NCBI GenBank assembly: GCA_001048675.1
Contig: CCKK01000023.1
Span: 434,001 to 498,000, forward strand
Source of the DNA: Vibrio diabolicus
GTDB taxonomy: Bacteria > Pseudomonadota > Gammaproteobacteria > Enterobacterales > Vibrionaceae
DNA length: 64,000 bases
Direction of reading: 5' to 3'
In this document: piece after piece, positions 38,153 through 47,285 of the stretch
How the letters are laid out: the number at the start of each line of letters is the position of its first letter
Numbering within the stretch: the stretch's first letter is position 1
Notes under the pieces: model-generated
Database searches by the model: none
The model's input: the letters and a program-made list of their open reading frames with translations, nothing else
Told to the model about the DNA's origin: nothing
Program-made: the position numbers and the translations under genes

Positions 38153-38257
38153 ATGTCGACAGAATTGAAATTTGCGCTGAGTATCGCTGGTGGTTTTTTT
38201 ACGATCGGTGTAGTCGCGATCATCATGGTAAGTCGTTACGCAATGATGGCAGTGTAG
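38153..38257 (+). CDS. ynhF: YnhF family small membrane protein
   Basis: A 34-residue frame starting MSTELKFALSIAGGF. The N-terminus resembles E. coli YnhF, a 29-residue inner-membrane peptide that begins MSTDLKFSL. One predicted membrane helix (IAGGFFTIGVVAIIMV) is followed by SRYAMMAV. GGAAAA lies upstream of the ATG at a suitable distance, and a rho-independent terminator follows within 30 bp, so it looks like a complete monocistronic gene. The function is unknown; many such peptides are stress-related. Confidence 0.75.
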   Translation: MSTELKFALSIAGGFFTIGVVAIIMVSRYAMMAV

Positions 38258-38284
38258 TACTTATGTAATCGCCTCAAAGTAGTC

Positions 38285-38321
38285 AACAGAGAGCCCCGTT
38301 AATCACGAGGCTTTCTGTTTT
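38285..38321 (+). terminator. Terminator after the YnhF-like gene
   Basis: AACAGAGAGCC pairs with GGCTTTCTGTT, with one G-U pair, followed by Ts. Confidence 0.7.
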
Positions 38322-38361
38322 GCTTGGTATGTAAAGATTGGCTCGATTGAGCATGAAATCG

Positions 38362-39834
38362 TTAGCAACCAGGCCCACAGTCAAGGCAATGTTTCACCAT
38401 TTCTGGCCCTAAGTGTAGTTTTGCATTCAAATCACGTAGAGCGGTGCGGACACCCTCTTCGATCACTGGATGATAGAAGGGCATATCTAGCATCTCAGAA
38501 ACCGTCATTCTATTTTGGTGTGCCCAAGCCAAAAGATGCGCGAGGTGTTCTGCGTTCGGCCCCATCATCTCTGCACCTAAAAATCGTCCAGTACCTTGCT
38601 CGCCATAGACATGTAACATCCCTTTGTTTCGTAGCATGACACGTGAACGTCCTTGATTCTCAAACGAGACTTCGCCAGTAACAAAACAACCACAGCTTCC
38701 TAAGCGAGTTTCCAGTTGTTTGAAAGTTTCACCGACCATAGCTATTTGCGGATCGGAGAATACAGCTGAAATTGGCGAACGACGCAGACCTGCACGAATA
38801 TTCGGGAAACGACCAGCATTATCACCAGCAATGCGACCTTGGTCAGCGGCCTCGTGCAGCAATGGAACTTGGTTACTTGCATCACCCGCAATAAAAATAC
38901 TCTCAACGGAGGTTTGCAATGTGTAGTGATCTGCGGTTGGTACACCGCGTTCATCGATGGCAATATTGGTGTTCTCGATCGCCAGCTTATCTACGTTTGG
39001 ACGTCGTCCAGTGGCTGCTAAAACGTAATCAACAATAAAGGTTTCTAATTCACCGTCGTGGTTAATGAATTGGATCTCAACTTTGTCAGCGCCTGCTGCA
39101 TTCGATGATGGTATGCGCTTCATGCTTTCTACTTTTACATCGGCATCAAGATAGAACTCTTCTTTAAAAGTTTTATCTGCGTAAGCCATCACCTCTGGAT
39201 CTGTCAGTGGACCAACTTGACCACCAAGACCAAAGAGCTTCACTTTCACCCCTAGGCGGTGCAATGCTTGACCGAGTTCAAGTCCGATCACTCCGGGGCC
39301 AAATACCGCAACGGACTCAGGCAAATCATCCCAATCAAAGACATCATCATTAATTACGAGACGGTCACCCAACTCATTCCAAGCTGCTGGATAGGCAGGA
39401 CGAGAGCCCGTCGCGATCACAATCCGTTTTGCGGTGACCTGAGTATGGTCATCTATGATAAGTGTATGATCATCGGCAAACTTCGCGTAACCTGATAACT
39501 TGTCTTCTGCGGGAATATCATCGACGCTTTCAAGCACAAAGCCAACAAAACGATCACGTTCGCGTTTTACACGATCCATGACTTCTTGTCCGTTAATGCG
39601 TATTTCACCTTGCGGATGGATCCCAAATCCAGGCGCTTTTTCGATTTGGTGGGCACTTTCTGCGGCCGCAATCAACAGCTTAGAGGGCATGCAACCGACG
39701 CGAGCACAGGTTGTTCCGTAAGGGCCGTCTTCAATCATTACTACGCTATTAGTATGAGCTTTTGCTGCTCGATAAGCGCCAAGACCAGCAGTACCACCAC
39801 CAATAATCGCTACGTCGACATTAACTTGTTTCAT
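38362..39834 (-). CDS. Dihydrolipoyl dehydrogenase-like flavoprotein disulfide reductase
   Basis: A 490-residue pyridine-nucleotide-disulfide oxidoreductase. FAD-binding GGGTAG is at residues 12-17, the redox-active pair C43/C48 in TTCARVGCMPSK, a second Rossmann motif FGPGVIGLELG, and FIAGDASNQ for FAD. The dimer-interface active-site motif YHPVIEEG is near the C-terminus. It ends with a Cys-rich tail, CLDCGPGC, not usual in dihydrolipoamide dehydrogenase. It does not sit with pyruvate or oxoglutarate dehydrogenase genes but beside prx-grx and oxyR, so an antioxidant reductase role is possible. The substrate is inferred, not known. Confidence 0.8.
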   Translation of the reverse strand: MKQVNVDVAIIGGGTAGLGAYRAAKAHTNSVVMIEDGPYGTTCARVGCMPSKLLIAAAESAHQIEKAPGFGIHPQGEIRINGQEVMDRVKRERDRFVGFVLESVDDIPAEDKLSGYAKFADDHTLIIDDHTQVTAKRIVIATGSRPAYPAAWNELGDRLVINDDVFDWDDLPESVAVFGPGVIGLELGQALHRLGVKVKLFGLGGQVGPLTDPEVMAYADKTFKEEFYLDADVKVESMKRIPSSNAAGADKVEIQFINHDGELETFIVDYVLAATGRRPNVDKLAIENTNIAIDERGVPTADHYTLQTSVESIFIAGDASNQVPLLHEAADQGRIAGDNAGRFPNIRAGLRRSPISAVFSDPQIAMVGETFKQLETRLGSCGCFVTGEVSFENQGRSRVMLRNKGMLHVYGEQGTGRFLGAEMMGPNAEHLAHLLAWAHQNRMTVSEMLDMPFYHPVIEEGVRTALRDLNAKLHLGPEMVKHCLDCGPGC

Positions 39835-40026
39835 CGTGAACTCTCGCTTTTTGTTTTTAAGCCAAGCTAGCTACATTGAGCTTGGAGAGTGAATTGGGTC
39901 GTTGAATCTGTATAAGGAGTCACCTTATCGGTAGACGACTACTTATCTAGACTAGTAGAAGAAGTGAGTTAGGGTTGGCCTCCGAGCCAAAGGCACCGGA
40001 GACCGAGGGTGTAGGCTATGGACAGC

Positions 40027-40755
40027 TTAGCCTAGATACGCTTCTAGCTCTTCGCTACCGCCGATGTGCTTGCCACCGATAAAGACTTGTGGAACAGTCG
40101 TGCGACCAGATATAGCTCGTAGACTAACTGTCGTTGCGTCTTTACCCAGAATCACTTCTTCATATTGAAGACCGTGGTCAATCAGGTTTTGTTTCGCTTT
40201 CATACAGAAAGGGCAGCCTGGTTTAGTGAACACTGTGATGGATTCTTGCGTTTTGTAGTCAGGCGCTATGTAGTTCAGCATCGTATCTGCGTCTGACACC
40301 TTGAATGGGTCGCCTGGTTCGTTTGGCTCAATGAACATTTTTTCCACTACGCCATCTTTTACTAGCATGCTGTAACGCCATGAGCGTTTACCAAAGCCGA
40401 TGTCGTTTTTATCCACTAACATGCCCATGCCATCGGTGAACTCACCATTACCGTCAGGAATGAAGGTGATGTTTTCTGCTTCTTGGTCTTGTTTCCATGC
40501 ATTCATCACGAACGTATCATTGACTGAGACACAAATAATCTCATCCACTCCGTGCTCTTTAAATACAGGGAACAATTCGTTGTAACGAGGTAGATGGCTT
40601 GATGAACAGGTTGGAGTAAATGCACCCGGTAAGCTAAATACGATAACGGTCTTACCTTTAAATAGCTCATCAGTCGTTACATTCATCCAAGAGTCACCTT
40701 GACGAACTGGAAAAGTAACTTGAGGGACTTGTTGACCTTCTTTAGATACAAACAT
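40027..40755 (-). CDS. Hybrid peroxiredoxin-glutaredoxin (PrxV-Grx)
   Basis: A fusion of a Prx5-type peroxiredoxin (residues about 1-160) and a glutaredoxin (about 170-242), which reduces peroxides with glutathione. The peroxidatic cysteine is C50 in PGAFTPTCSSSHLPRY. The glutaredoxin site is CPFC at 181-184, followed by TTVPQVFIGGKHIGGSEEL for glutathione binding. The family is typical of Vibrio, Haemophilus and other gammaproteobacteria. It is divergent from oxyR, with an OxyR operator in between, so peroxide induction is expected. Confidence 0.95.
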   Translation of the reverse strand: MFVSKEGQQVPQVTFPVRQGDSWMNVTTDELFKGKTVIVFSLPGAFTPTCSSSHLPRYNELFPVFKEHGVDEIICVSVNDTFVMNAWKQDQEAENITFIPDGNGEFTDGMGMLVDKNDIGFGKRSWRYSMLVKDGVVEKMFIEPNEPGDPFKVSDADTMLNYIAPDYKTQESITVFTKPGCPFCMKAKQNLIDHGLQYEEVILGKDATTVSLRAISGRTTVPQVFIGGKHIGGSEELEAYLG

Positions 40756-40863
40756 AATGATTTCCTTTAACTATTTTAAATTATGCGTATAGAGCTTAGC
40801 GTTTTTCTTTGCTCTGTTTCGTTCTGTTGAGCCCATTATTGTAAAAATCCTTTGATAGCTCTA

Positions 40864-40900
40864 ATCGTTTGGTGTTATGGTTTTGATAGGTATTAGCTAT
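40864..40900. promoter_or_regulatory. OxyR operator between prx-grx and oxyR
   Basis: ATAGGTATTAGCTAT (40886-40900) is a perfect match to the OxyR half-operator ATAGnTnnnAnCTAT. ATCGTTTGGTGTTAT (40864-40878) is a second, weaker half-operator, exactly 7 bp upstream, giving the known two-site geometry for an OxyR tetramer. Confidence 0.85.
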
Positions 40901-40925
40901 TGTTAAAAGAAGCGAATTGTGAGTT

Positions 40926-41837
40926 ATGAATATTCGAGATTTTGAGTACTTAGTTGCACTTGCGGAACATAAGCACTTTCGCAAAGCGGCAGAAGCATGT
41001 TTTGTTAGCCAACCAACATTGAGTGGACAAATTCGTAAGCTAGAGGATGAACTCGGTACCACGCTTTTAGAGCGAAGCAGCCGTCGCGTTTTGTTTACCG
41101 ATTCAGGGTTGCAGTTGGTGGAGCAAGCTAAGCGTATCTTAAGTGAAGTGAAAACTTTTAAAGATATGGCGAGTGGTCAGAGCGGAGCAATGACTGGGCC
41201 TATGCATATCGGTTTCATCCCGACGGTAGGTCCGTATCTACTACCCAAAATTCTGCCGCAGATAAAAGAAGCATTTCCTGAACTGGAGCTGTTCCTGCAC
41301 GAAGCTCAAACACATCAGTTGGTGCGTCAATTAGAAGAAGGTAAATTGGACTGCTTGGTCTTGGCTTCGGTTGATGAAACGGCACCTTTTAAAGAAATCG
41401 AAGTGTATAACGAGCCGTTAAGCGTTGCGGTGCCATGTGATCATGAGTGGGCCTCTCTCGACCATGTTGATATGTTGGAGCTGAATGGTAAAACCGTTTT
41501 AGCGCTAGGAGACGGTCACTGTCTGCGTGATCAAGCGTTAGGTTTCTGTTTTGCTGCCGGAGCGAAAGACGACGAACGCTTTAAGGCAACCAGTTTGGAG
41601 ACACTACGCAATATGGTCGCTGCTGGTGCAGGGATTACGTTATTGCCTCAGCTTTCTATCCCTAATGAGAAGCAAAAAGATGGCGTGTGCTATGTACCAG
41701 CCGTTAACCCTACGCCTTCGCGCAATATAGTGCTTGTATATCGCCCAGGCTCACCACTGCGTGCAAGGTTTGAAGCTTTGGCGGCGAAGATTAAAGAAGT
41801 ATTGGCTTCTTACCCTTCATTGAACGCCGCGGCGTAA
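40926..41837 (+). CDS. oxyR: Hydrogen-peroxide sensor and regulator OxyR
   Basis: LysR-type regulator of the peroxide response, 303 residues. The N-terminal helix-turn-helix (LAEHKHFRKAAEACFVSQPTLSGQIRKLE) begins near residue 12. The redox cysteines fall exactly at C199 and C208 (GDGHCLRDQALGFC). ATG 40926. Its neighbours prx-grx and the flavoprotein reductase are plausible targets. A terminator shared with mrcA follows. Confidence 0.97.
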   Translation: MNIRDFEYLVALAEHKHFRKAAEACFVSQPTLSGQIRKLEDELGTTLLERSSRRVLFTDSGLQLVEQAKRILSEVKTFKDMASGQSGAMTGPMHIGFIPTVGPYLLPKILPQIKEAFPELELFLHEAQTHQLVRQLEEGKLDCLVLASVDETAPFKEIEVYNEPLSVAVPCDHEWASLDHVDMLELNGKTVLALGDGHCLRDQALGFCFAAGAKDDERFKATSLETLRNMVAAGAGITLLPQLSIPNEKQKDGVCYVPAVNPTPSRNIVLVYRPGSPLRARFEALAAKIKEVLASYPSLNAAA

Positions 41838-41847
41838 AAGCCGACAT

Positions 41848-41877
41848 AAAAAAGGGAGAGCGAATGCTCTCCCTTTT
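41848..41877. terminator. Bidirectional terminator between oxyR and mrcA
   Basis: A perfect 12-bp stem (AAAAGGGAGAGC with GCTCTCCCTTTT) has a GAAT loop. Confidence 0.88.
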
Positions 41878-41888
41878 GCTTTAGTGAT

Positions 41889-44450
41889 TTAGAACAGCTC
41901 TTCTGCGCCAGAGCCGGAAGAATAAATACTGTCTTCCAAACGGTCTCCAGCGTATTCGGTAGGCTCAGTGCCTTTTTCAAAGTATTCGAACATCGATGTG
42001 CTGTCTACTTTGTGCGTTAGCATGCCAGTGTTGCGATCAATACGAACACGAATGATGTTATCTGGAATATTTTTACCTTGCTCAGGTGTTTCTTCTAGTG
42101 CAACGCGCATAAAGTCAATCCAAGCGGGTTCTGCGGTTTTCGCACCCGATTCGGCACCGGAAATTTGGCCTTTGCCTAGGTTGCTATTAACCGTTGTGCG
42201 ACCAAGGGCGCGTGAGTGATCATCAAAACCAACCCAAGCAATGGCAACAACACCAGGACCATAGCCGTTGTACCAAGCATCTTTGGAGTCATTCGTTGTA
42301 CCCGTTTTACCACCGATATCACGGCGCCCCAGTTTTTGTGCACGCCAGCCAGTACCGTTCCACCCCGTACCTTCACGCCAGTTACCACCACCCCAAATGT
42401 TGCTGTACATCATCTCACGCATCAAGAATGCGTTTTGCTCAGAGATAACTTGTGGAGCATATTGAGGTTCATCATTTTCCAGCGCGTTGTCTGTTGCCAA
42501 ACCATCAATCGCGACGTCTTGTTCGCCAAACTCATCGGCATAGCGATTGTCTGGCTCATCGCTCATTTGTGGGCAATCCTTATGACAAACGCTTTTTGGA
42601 TTCGCTTTAAACAGCACTTCACCGAATGCATCTTCCACGCGTTCTACGTAGAACGGTTCGACGTAATAACCTCCGTTCGCAAATACAGAGTAGCCTTGTG
42701 CCACTTTCATTGGTGTTAAGCTACCAGCACCGAGCGCGATGGTCTCTGAACGTGGTACTTGGTTAATATCAAAACCAAAACGAGTAAGGTACTGACGAGT
42801 TTCATCAAGGCCTACTTCACGCAGCGTACGCACTGCCATCACGTTCTTTGACTGAGCTAAGCCGAGGCGAAGGCGAGTTGGACCGCCATAGGTTGGTGGT
42901 GAGTTTTTAGGTCGCCAAGCCGAACCAGAACCTGCGTCCCATTTGTTAATCGGCGCATCGTTGATCAGAGTGGCTAGGGTAAGTCCCTTGTCAATTGCGG
43001 CTGAGTAGATAAATGGTTTGATACTTGAGCCAACCTGACGCACTGACATAGTGGCACGGTTAAACTTACTATGAACAAAGTTAAAGCCACCCACTAACGA
43101 CAATATCGCACCATTTTCCGGGTTCATCGCGACAAACGCGGTGTTCGCTGTTGGCACTTGGCTCAGTTTCCAGCTTTGTGTCGTGTTGTCATCTTCATTG
43201 GCTTCGCTCACTTCGCGAACCCAAACTTGTTGACCCGTCGCTAGCACATCATGCGCTGATTTTGGTGTTGAGCCTTGGCGGTTTTCGGTGATGTATTTAC
43301 GTGCCCAATGCATTCCAGTCCAAGGAATGGTCTGCTCTTCATGGTTTTTAACCCAAACTTGTGCAGTCTTATCATCGACTTTTGTCACGACGGCAGGGTA
43401 AAGGTCACCATAAGTTGGTTGCTTCTTAAGGTGCTTTTCTATTTGCTCGCTGTTCCAAGCGGTTTCACCTTCTTTCCAAAGCACTTTCTCCGCACCGCGG
43501 TAGCCGTGACGTTCATCGTATGACAGCAGATTATTTACCACGGATGTATTCGCGGCATCTTGCAGTTTAGAGTCCACTGTCATGTAGATATTCAAGCCAG
43601 AGGTGTAGGCTTCTTCTTCACCGTACTCTTTTACGGCCCATGCACGAGCTAGTTCTGCCACATAAGGAGCGGAAAGTTCAATTTCAGCACTGTGGTAACG
43701 CGCCACGATAGGTTCGTTGCGTGCTTCGTCATACTGTTCTTGCGTGATGTATTTTTCATCGAGCATTCGCATTAACACGACGTTACGGCGTTTTGTCGCA
43801 CGCTCAAGAGAGTAAATTGGGTTCATCGTTGATGGCGCTTTTGGCATCCCTGCGAGTGTCGCAAGTTCGCTTAACGTCAATTCATCAAGGCTCTTACCAA
43901 AGTAAACTTGAGCGGCCGCACCAAAACCATATGAGCGGTAACCAAGGAAGATTTTATTGACATAAAGTTCCATGATTTCTTGCTTACTCAGAAGCTGCTC
44001 AATGTGGATAGCAATGAAAATCTCTTTAATCTTACGCATGATCTTCTTCTCATTAGATAAGAAGAAGTTACGCGCTAGCTGTTGCGTAATGGTACTTGCG
44101 CCCTGCTTGGCTGAACCTGAGATCGCAACTACAACGGCTGCACGAGTGATGCCGATAGGATCGATACCTGGGTGTTCGTAAAAACGGCTATCTTCGGTTG
44201 CGATTAGCGCATGAATTAAGTCTTGAGGAATTTCATCATAAGTAACAGGAATACGACGCTTTTCACCGAACTGTGCGATCAGCTTCCCGTCTTGACTAAA
44301 CACCTGCATAGGTGTTTGTAATTCAACGTCTTTTAGAGTTGCAACATCTGGCAATTCAGGCTTCACGTACTGATAGAAGCCAAATATTGTGGTGACTCCA
44401 AGAATTATGCAAATCAATGTTAAAAATAATAAACGCTTTATGAACTTCAC
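41889..44450 (-). CDS. mrcA: Penicillin-binding protein 1A (class A transpeptidase/glycosyltransferase)
   Basis: Bifunctional peptidoglycan synthase anchored in the inner membrane, 853 residues. An N-terminal membrane helix (LLFLTLICIILGVTTIFGFYQ) is followed by the glycosyltransferase domain (TEDSRFYEHPGIDPIGI, QGASTITQQLARNFFL). The transpeptidase has the active Ser in RQVGSSIKPFIYSA and the KTGTTNDSKDAWY box. The frame begins at a GTG (44448-44450). It is divergent from pilM, the standard mrcA-pilMNOPQ layout. Confidence 0.96.
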   Translation of the reverse strand: MKFIKRLLFLTLICIILGVTTIFGFYQYVKPELPDVATLKDVELQTPMQVFSQDGKLIAQFGEKRRIPVTYDEIPQDLIHALIATEDSRFYEHPGIDPIGITRAAVVVAISGSAKQGASTITQQLARNFFLSNEKKIMRKIKEIFIAIHIEQLLSKQEIMELYVNKIFLGYRSYGFGAAAQVYFGKSLDELTLSELATLAGMPKAPSTMNPIYSLERATKRRNVVLMRMLDEKYITQEQYDEARNEPIVARYHSAEIELSAPYVAELARAWAVKEYGEEEAYTSGLNIYMTVDSKLQDAANTSVVNNLLSYDERHGYRGAEKVLWKEGETAWNSEQIEKHLKKQPTYGDLYPAVVTKVDDKTAQVWVKNHEEQTIPWTGMHWARKYITENRQGSTPKSAHDVLATGQQVWVREVSEANEDDNTTQSWKLSQVPTANTAFVAMNPENGAILSLVGGFNFVHSKFNRATMSVRQVGSSIKPFIYSAAIDKGLTLATLINDAPINKWDAGSGSAWRPKNSPPTYGGPTRLRLGLAQSKNVMAVRTLREVGLDETRQYLTRFGFDINQVPRSETIALGAGSLTPMKVAQGYSVFANGGYYVEPFYVERVEDAFGEVLFKANPKSVCHKDCPQMSDEPDNRYADEFGEQDVAIDGLATDNALENDEPQYAPQVISEQNAFLMREMMYSNIWGGGNWREGTGWNGTGWRAQKLGRRDIGGKTGTTNDSKDAWYNGYGPGVVAIAWVGFDDHSRALGRTTVNSNLGKGQISGAESGAKTAEPAWIDFMRVALEETPEQGKNIPDNIIRVRIDRNTGMLTHKVDSTSMFEYFEKGTEPTEYAGDRLEDSIYSSGSGAEELF

Positions 44451-44593
44451 CGGAGAATCCCTGATTGGTTGAGGCTGTGTAACGGCAAACCCTTGTACTC
44501 TTAGGTCAAAAATTTAGCACATAGAGATATTAACTCTTATTTGGGTGCTAATAACAACCTTTGCACGAAGAAATTTCGGAGCGAGAGTAAGAG

Positions 44594-45610
44594 ATGGATA
44601 AGCTAATCGTTACCGGCATCGATATAGGCCATAACAGCCTCAAAGCCGTAGTACTTAAACCCACAGGCAACAATTACGCTCTGTTGGGTTACAAAGAAAT
44701 ATTACTAAAGGAAGGTATTGTCGCTGAAAATAACACTATAAATCATCAAGAAATTGTAAAGACCCTAAAGCTGATTAAAAAAGAACTGCCTTTTGGTGCT
44801 AAAAAGGTCGCAATTTCAGTGCCTGATAATTCGGTGATCAGTAAAAAATTGCAAATAGAACAAAACCTTGAAGATAGCGAAGTTGAGTTTGCTGTGATTC
44901 AGGCATTTTCTCATCAATCGCCATTCCCTGTCGAAGAGCTGAGTTTAGACTTCGTCCGTCTTCGTGCCGAAGATGGGTTGCGTGGGACTGATAACTATCA
45001 AGTGTTTGCGACAAGAAAAGGTGTGGTCGATAGTCGCGTGGATGCATTACAAAAATCCGGACTAAAACCCGTTTTAGTGGACGTGCATTCACAAAGTCTT
45101 GGTCATATCTGGAAGCTCACCGCCGATCGCTTTCCTGACAAAAATAAGTACTGCTTACTCGATATTGGCACCTCATCGAGCTCCTTTACCATGTTTACCG
45201 AACAAGGTGAGCTGTTTCACAAAGAGTTTGCTTGCGGCACTCGAGGAGCAAACAGCCCTGTGCAAGATGATTTGATGTGCGATGATGCTCAGGAGAAAAC
45301 AGAGCTGTTTAATCGCCAAATCGTGGAACGGGTGAAACGTCAGATGCAGCTCTACACCTCAATTAATGGCTCGCAAAATATCAAAGGTATCTGGTTATCA
45401 GGGGAAGGAGCTTCGACACCAATGCTCGCGGAAGAGTTATCTCAGCAACTGTCACTAGAGTGTGAATTGCTAAACCCGCTAGGGCTATTTGAGATGAAGG
45501 TGTCCAAACGTAAGCGTCGTGCCGCGGATTGGCAGCATTTCTCTACAGCCGCAGGACTCGCGATTCGTGGCATTCATTGGCTAGGAGGTGCGCGTGCTTT
45601 ATCGCATTAA
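44594..45610 (+). CDS. pilM: Type IV pilus assembly ATPase-fold protein PilM
   Basis: Actin-like cytoplasmic protein of the type IV pilus alignment complex that binds the PilN N-terminus. It is 338 residues with a start resembling an actin phosphate-1 loop (VTGIDIGHNSLKAVVLK) and LLDIGTSSSSFTMF as phosphate-2. In Vibrio the pathway serves MSHA or competence/chitin-induced pili; the locus here is the general PilMNOPQ machine. Its end overlaps pilN. Confidence 0.94.
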   Translation: MDKLIVTGIDIGHNSLKAVVLKPTGNNYALLGYKEILLKEGIVAENNTINHQEIVKTLKLIKKELPFGAKKVAISVPDNSVISKKLQIEQNLEDSEVEFAVIQAFSHQSPFPVEELSLDFVRLRAEDGLRGTDNYQVFATRKGVVDSRVDALQKSGLKPVLVDVHSQSLGHIWKLTADRFPDKNKYCLLDIGTSSSSFTMFTEQGELFHKEFACGTRGANSPVQDDLMCDDAQEKTELFNRQIVERVKRQMQLYTSINGSQNIKGIWLSGEGASTPMLAEELSQQLSLECELLNPLGLFEMKVSKRKRRAADWQHFSTAAGLAIRGIHWLGGARALSH

Positions 45611-46169
45611 TTTACTTCCTTGGCGAGAGAACCAAAGAGAAGAGCACCGACGTCGTTTCATTAGCTTGGTCGCGTTAGGCATGTTGGTCGCCATTGGTAT
45701 TCAATGGGGTATTGGAAAGTTTTTTGAGTACCAACAAGATCAGCAGCAGGAGCGGCTTGATTACCTTACTCACTACATTGCTGAGCTCGACCAGCGTATT
45801 GAAGCAATGAAAATCGCCGAGCAAGAGCACAGCAAAATCCTCGAACGTTTAAAAGTGGTTGAAGGGTTACAAAACGGTAGAAACAAAACGACCGAGTTTA
45901 TGAACTTGATGCCAGCCGTCATTCCTGAAGGTGTATATGTCGATAAGATCAAAATGAATGATCTGGAAATTGAGATCTCAGGGATCTCTGATAGCACTCC
46001 AAAACTTGCCACGATGCTGGACAACATGGAGCGTTCGGCCAAGTTGAATGATGTAGAAATGCACTCCATCGTTCACGGAAAAGCGCGTTTTGGAAAAGAG
46101 TTCCAAACGTTCAAAGTGTCTTTCATGTTCAAAGTGCCGGAGAAGAAAGTGGAGGCCCAGCATGGTTGA
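45594..46169 (+). CDS. pilN: Type IV pilus inner-membrane protein PilN
   Basis: Single-span inner-membrane protein linking PilM to PilO. The N-terminal conserved motif LYRINLLPWRENQREEHRR is followed by a membrane helix near residues 25-40, a coiled coil, and a ferredoxin-like periplasmic domain. The GTG at 45594 lies 5 bp after AGGAGG; a GTG at 45588 overlaps that site and is less likely. 191 residues. Overlaps pilM and pilO. Confidence 0.92.
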   Translation: MLYRINLLPWRENQREEHRRRFISLVALGMLVAIGIQWGIGKFFEYQQDQQQERLDYLTHYIAELDQRIEAMKIAEQEHSKILERLKVVEGLQNGRNKTTEFMNLMPAVIPEGVYVDKIKMNDLEIEISGISDSTPKLATMLDNMERSAKLNDVEMHSIVHGKARFGKEFQTFKVSFMFKVPEKKVEAQHG

Positions 46170-46755
46170 TTGGCAGGATCTCGAAATAGATGAAATGGCA
46201 GAGTGGCCATTGTTGCCTCAGCTTGTGGTTATCGCGCTGCTGATTTTCCTCATTCAAGGTTTTGGCTATTGGTTTTACCTTAAGCCAAAAGAAGAGCAAT
46301 TGAATAACTTGGTCCAGCAGGAGCAGACGCTCAAGGTAGCACTGAAGATCAAAGCGAACAAAGTAGCTGCATTGCCTCAGCTTCAATCTCAATTGGATGA
46401 ACTCACCACGCGTTACGAGTTATTGCTACAACAACTGCCCGCGCAAAAAGAGTTGGCTACGATGCTTGCTTCGGTGAATGAACTCGGTATCGACAATAAG
46501 TTGACCTTTACTCGTATCGACTGGGGTGAAAAGCAATCAGAGCATTTCCTCTATCGTCTTCCTTTAAACATTGAGTTAACGGGAGATTTTCATGACATCG
46601 GACATTTTTCTCAGGCGATAGCAACGCTACCTCGAATCATCACGTTTAAAGATGTGACTTGGCAGCGTGTCAGCCAAGAAAGTGAAACTCTGCACTTTAG
46701 GGTACGAGCCAATACCTATCAGTTTAAGCCAGAGGAGACGAACAATGACAAGTAA
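46162..46755 (+). CDS. pilO: Type IV pilus inner-membrane protein PilO
   Basis: Partner of PilN in the alignment subcomplex, 197 residues. The start MVDWQDLEIDEMAEWP (46162) after GTGGAGG is preferred to an upstream in-frame start. One membrane helix (LLPQLVVIALLIFLIQGFGYWF) is followed by coiled coil and a ferredoxin-like fold. It overlaps the pilN stop by 8 bp. Confidence 0.92.
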   Translation: MVDWQDLEIDEMAEWPLLPQLVVIALLIFLIQGFGYWFYLKPKEEQLNNLVQQEQTLKVALKIKANKVAALPQLQSQLDELTTRYELLLQQLPAQKELATMLASVNELGIDNKLTFTRIDWGEKQSEHFLYRLPLNIELTGDFHDIGHFSQAIATLPRIITFKDVTWQRVSQESETLHFRVRANTYQFKPEETNNDK

Positions 46756-47260
46756 GCATTTGCTACTGGTATTGATGGGGTCTCTGCTACTTGGATGTCA
46801 GGCGAATGATGAGTCATTAACGGATTTTATTCGAGGGGTTGAGAGTCAGGCGCGTCGAGATGTCGAGAAACTTAAGCCTGCAGATAAGTATGTCGCCGTC
46901 ACGTACGCACCTGAAGTACAGCGTGCTCCCTTTGAGTTACCAAAAGAAGCCACGATCGCCACTCAGCCCGTTGCAAGAAAAGATTGCTGGCAACCACCTT
47001 CAAGAAGGCGCACTGGCAAATTAGAAAAATTCCCATTAAGCCAATTACGTTTGAAAGGAGTTATGGGCATGGGTAATACGGTTTCTGGTCTCGTTCAGGC
47101 ACCCAACGGCACCGTTTATAAAGTGAAGCCGGGGCAATACCTCGGACGCAACAATGGCAAAGTGACCCACGTCAGCCATTCCTATTTGTTAATTAATGAA
47201 ACGTTGCCCGACGGCTTAGGGTGTTGGCAGAAGCGTAAAGTTAAGTTGGCTTTGAGATAG
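46745..47260 (+). CDS. pilP: Type IV pilus lipoprotein PilP
   Basis: Inner-membrane lipoprotein that connects PilNO with the PilQ secretin. The ATG at 46745 gives MTSKHLLLVLMGSLLLGC with lipobox LLGC (Cys18). The globular C-terminal beta domain contains LKGVMGMGNTVSGLVQAPNGTVYKVKPGQYLGRNNGKV. 171 residues. It overlaps the end of pilO. Confidence 0.92.
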   Translation: MTSKHLLLVLMGSLLLGCQANDESLTDFIRGVESQARRDVEKLKPADKYVAVTYAPEVQRAPFELPKEATIATQPVARKDCWQPPSRRRTGKLEKFPLSQLRLKGVMGMGNTVSGLVQAPNGTVYKVKPGQYLGRNNGKVTHVSHSYLLINETLPDGLGCWQKRKVKLALR

Positions 47261-47285
47261 CCCCATTTATTTTTGATATTGAGTA

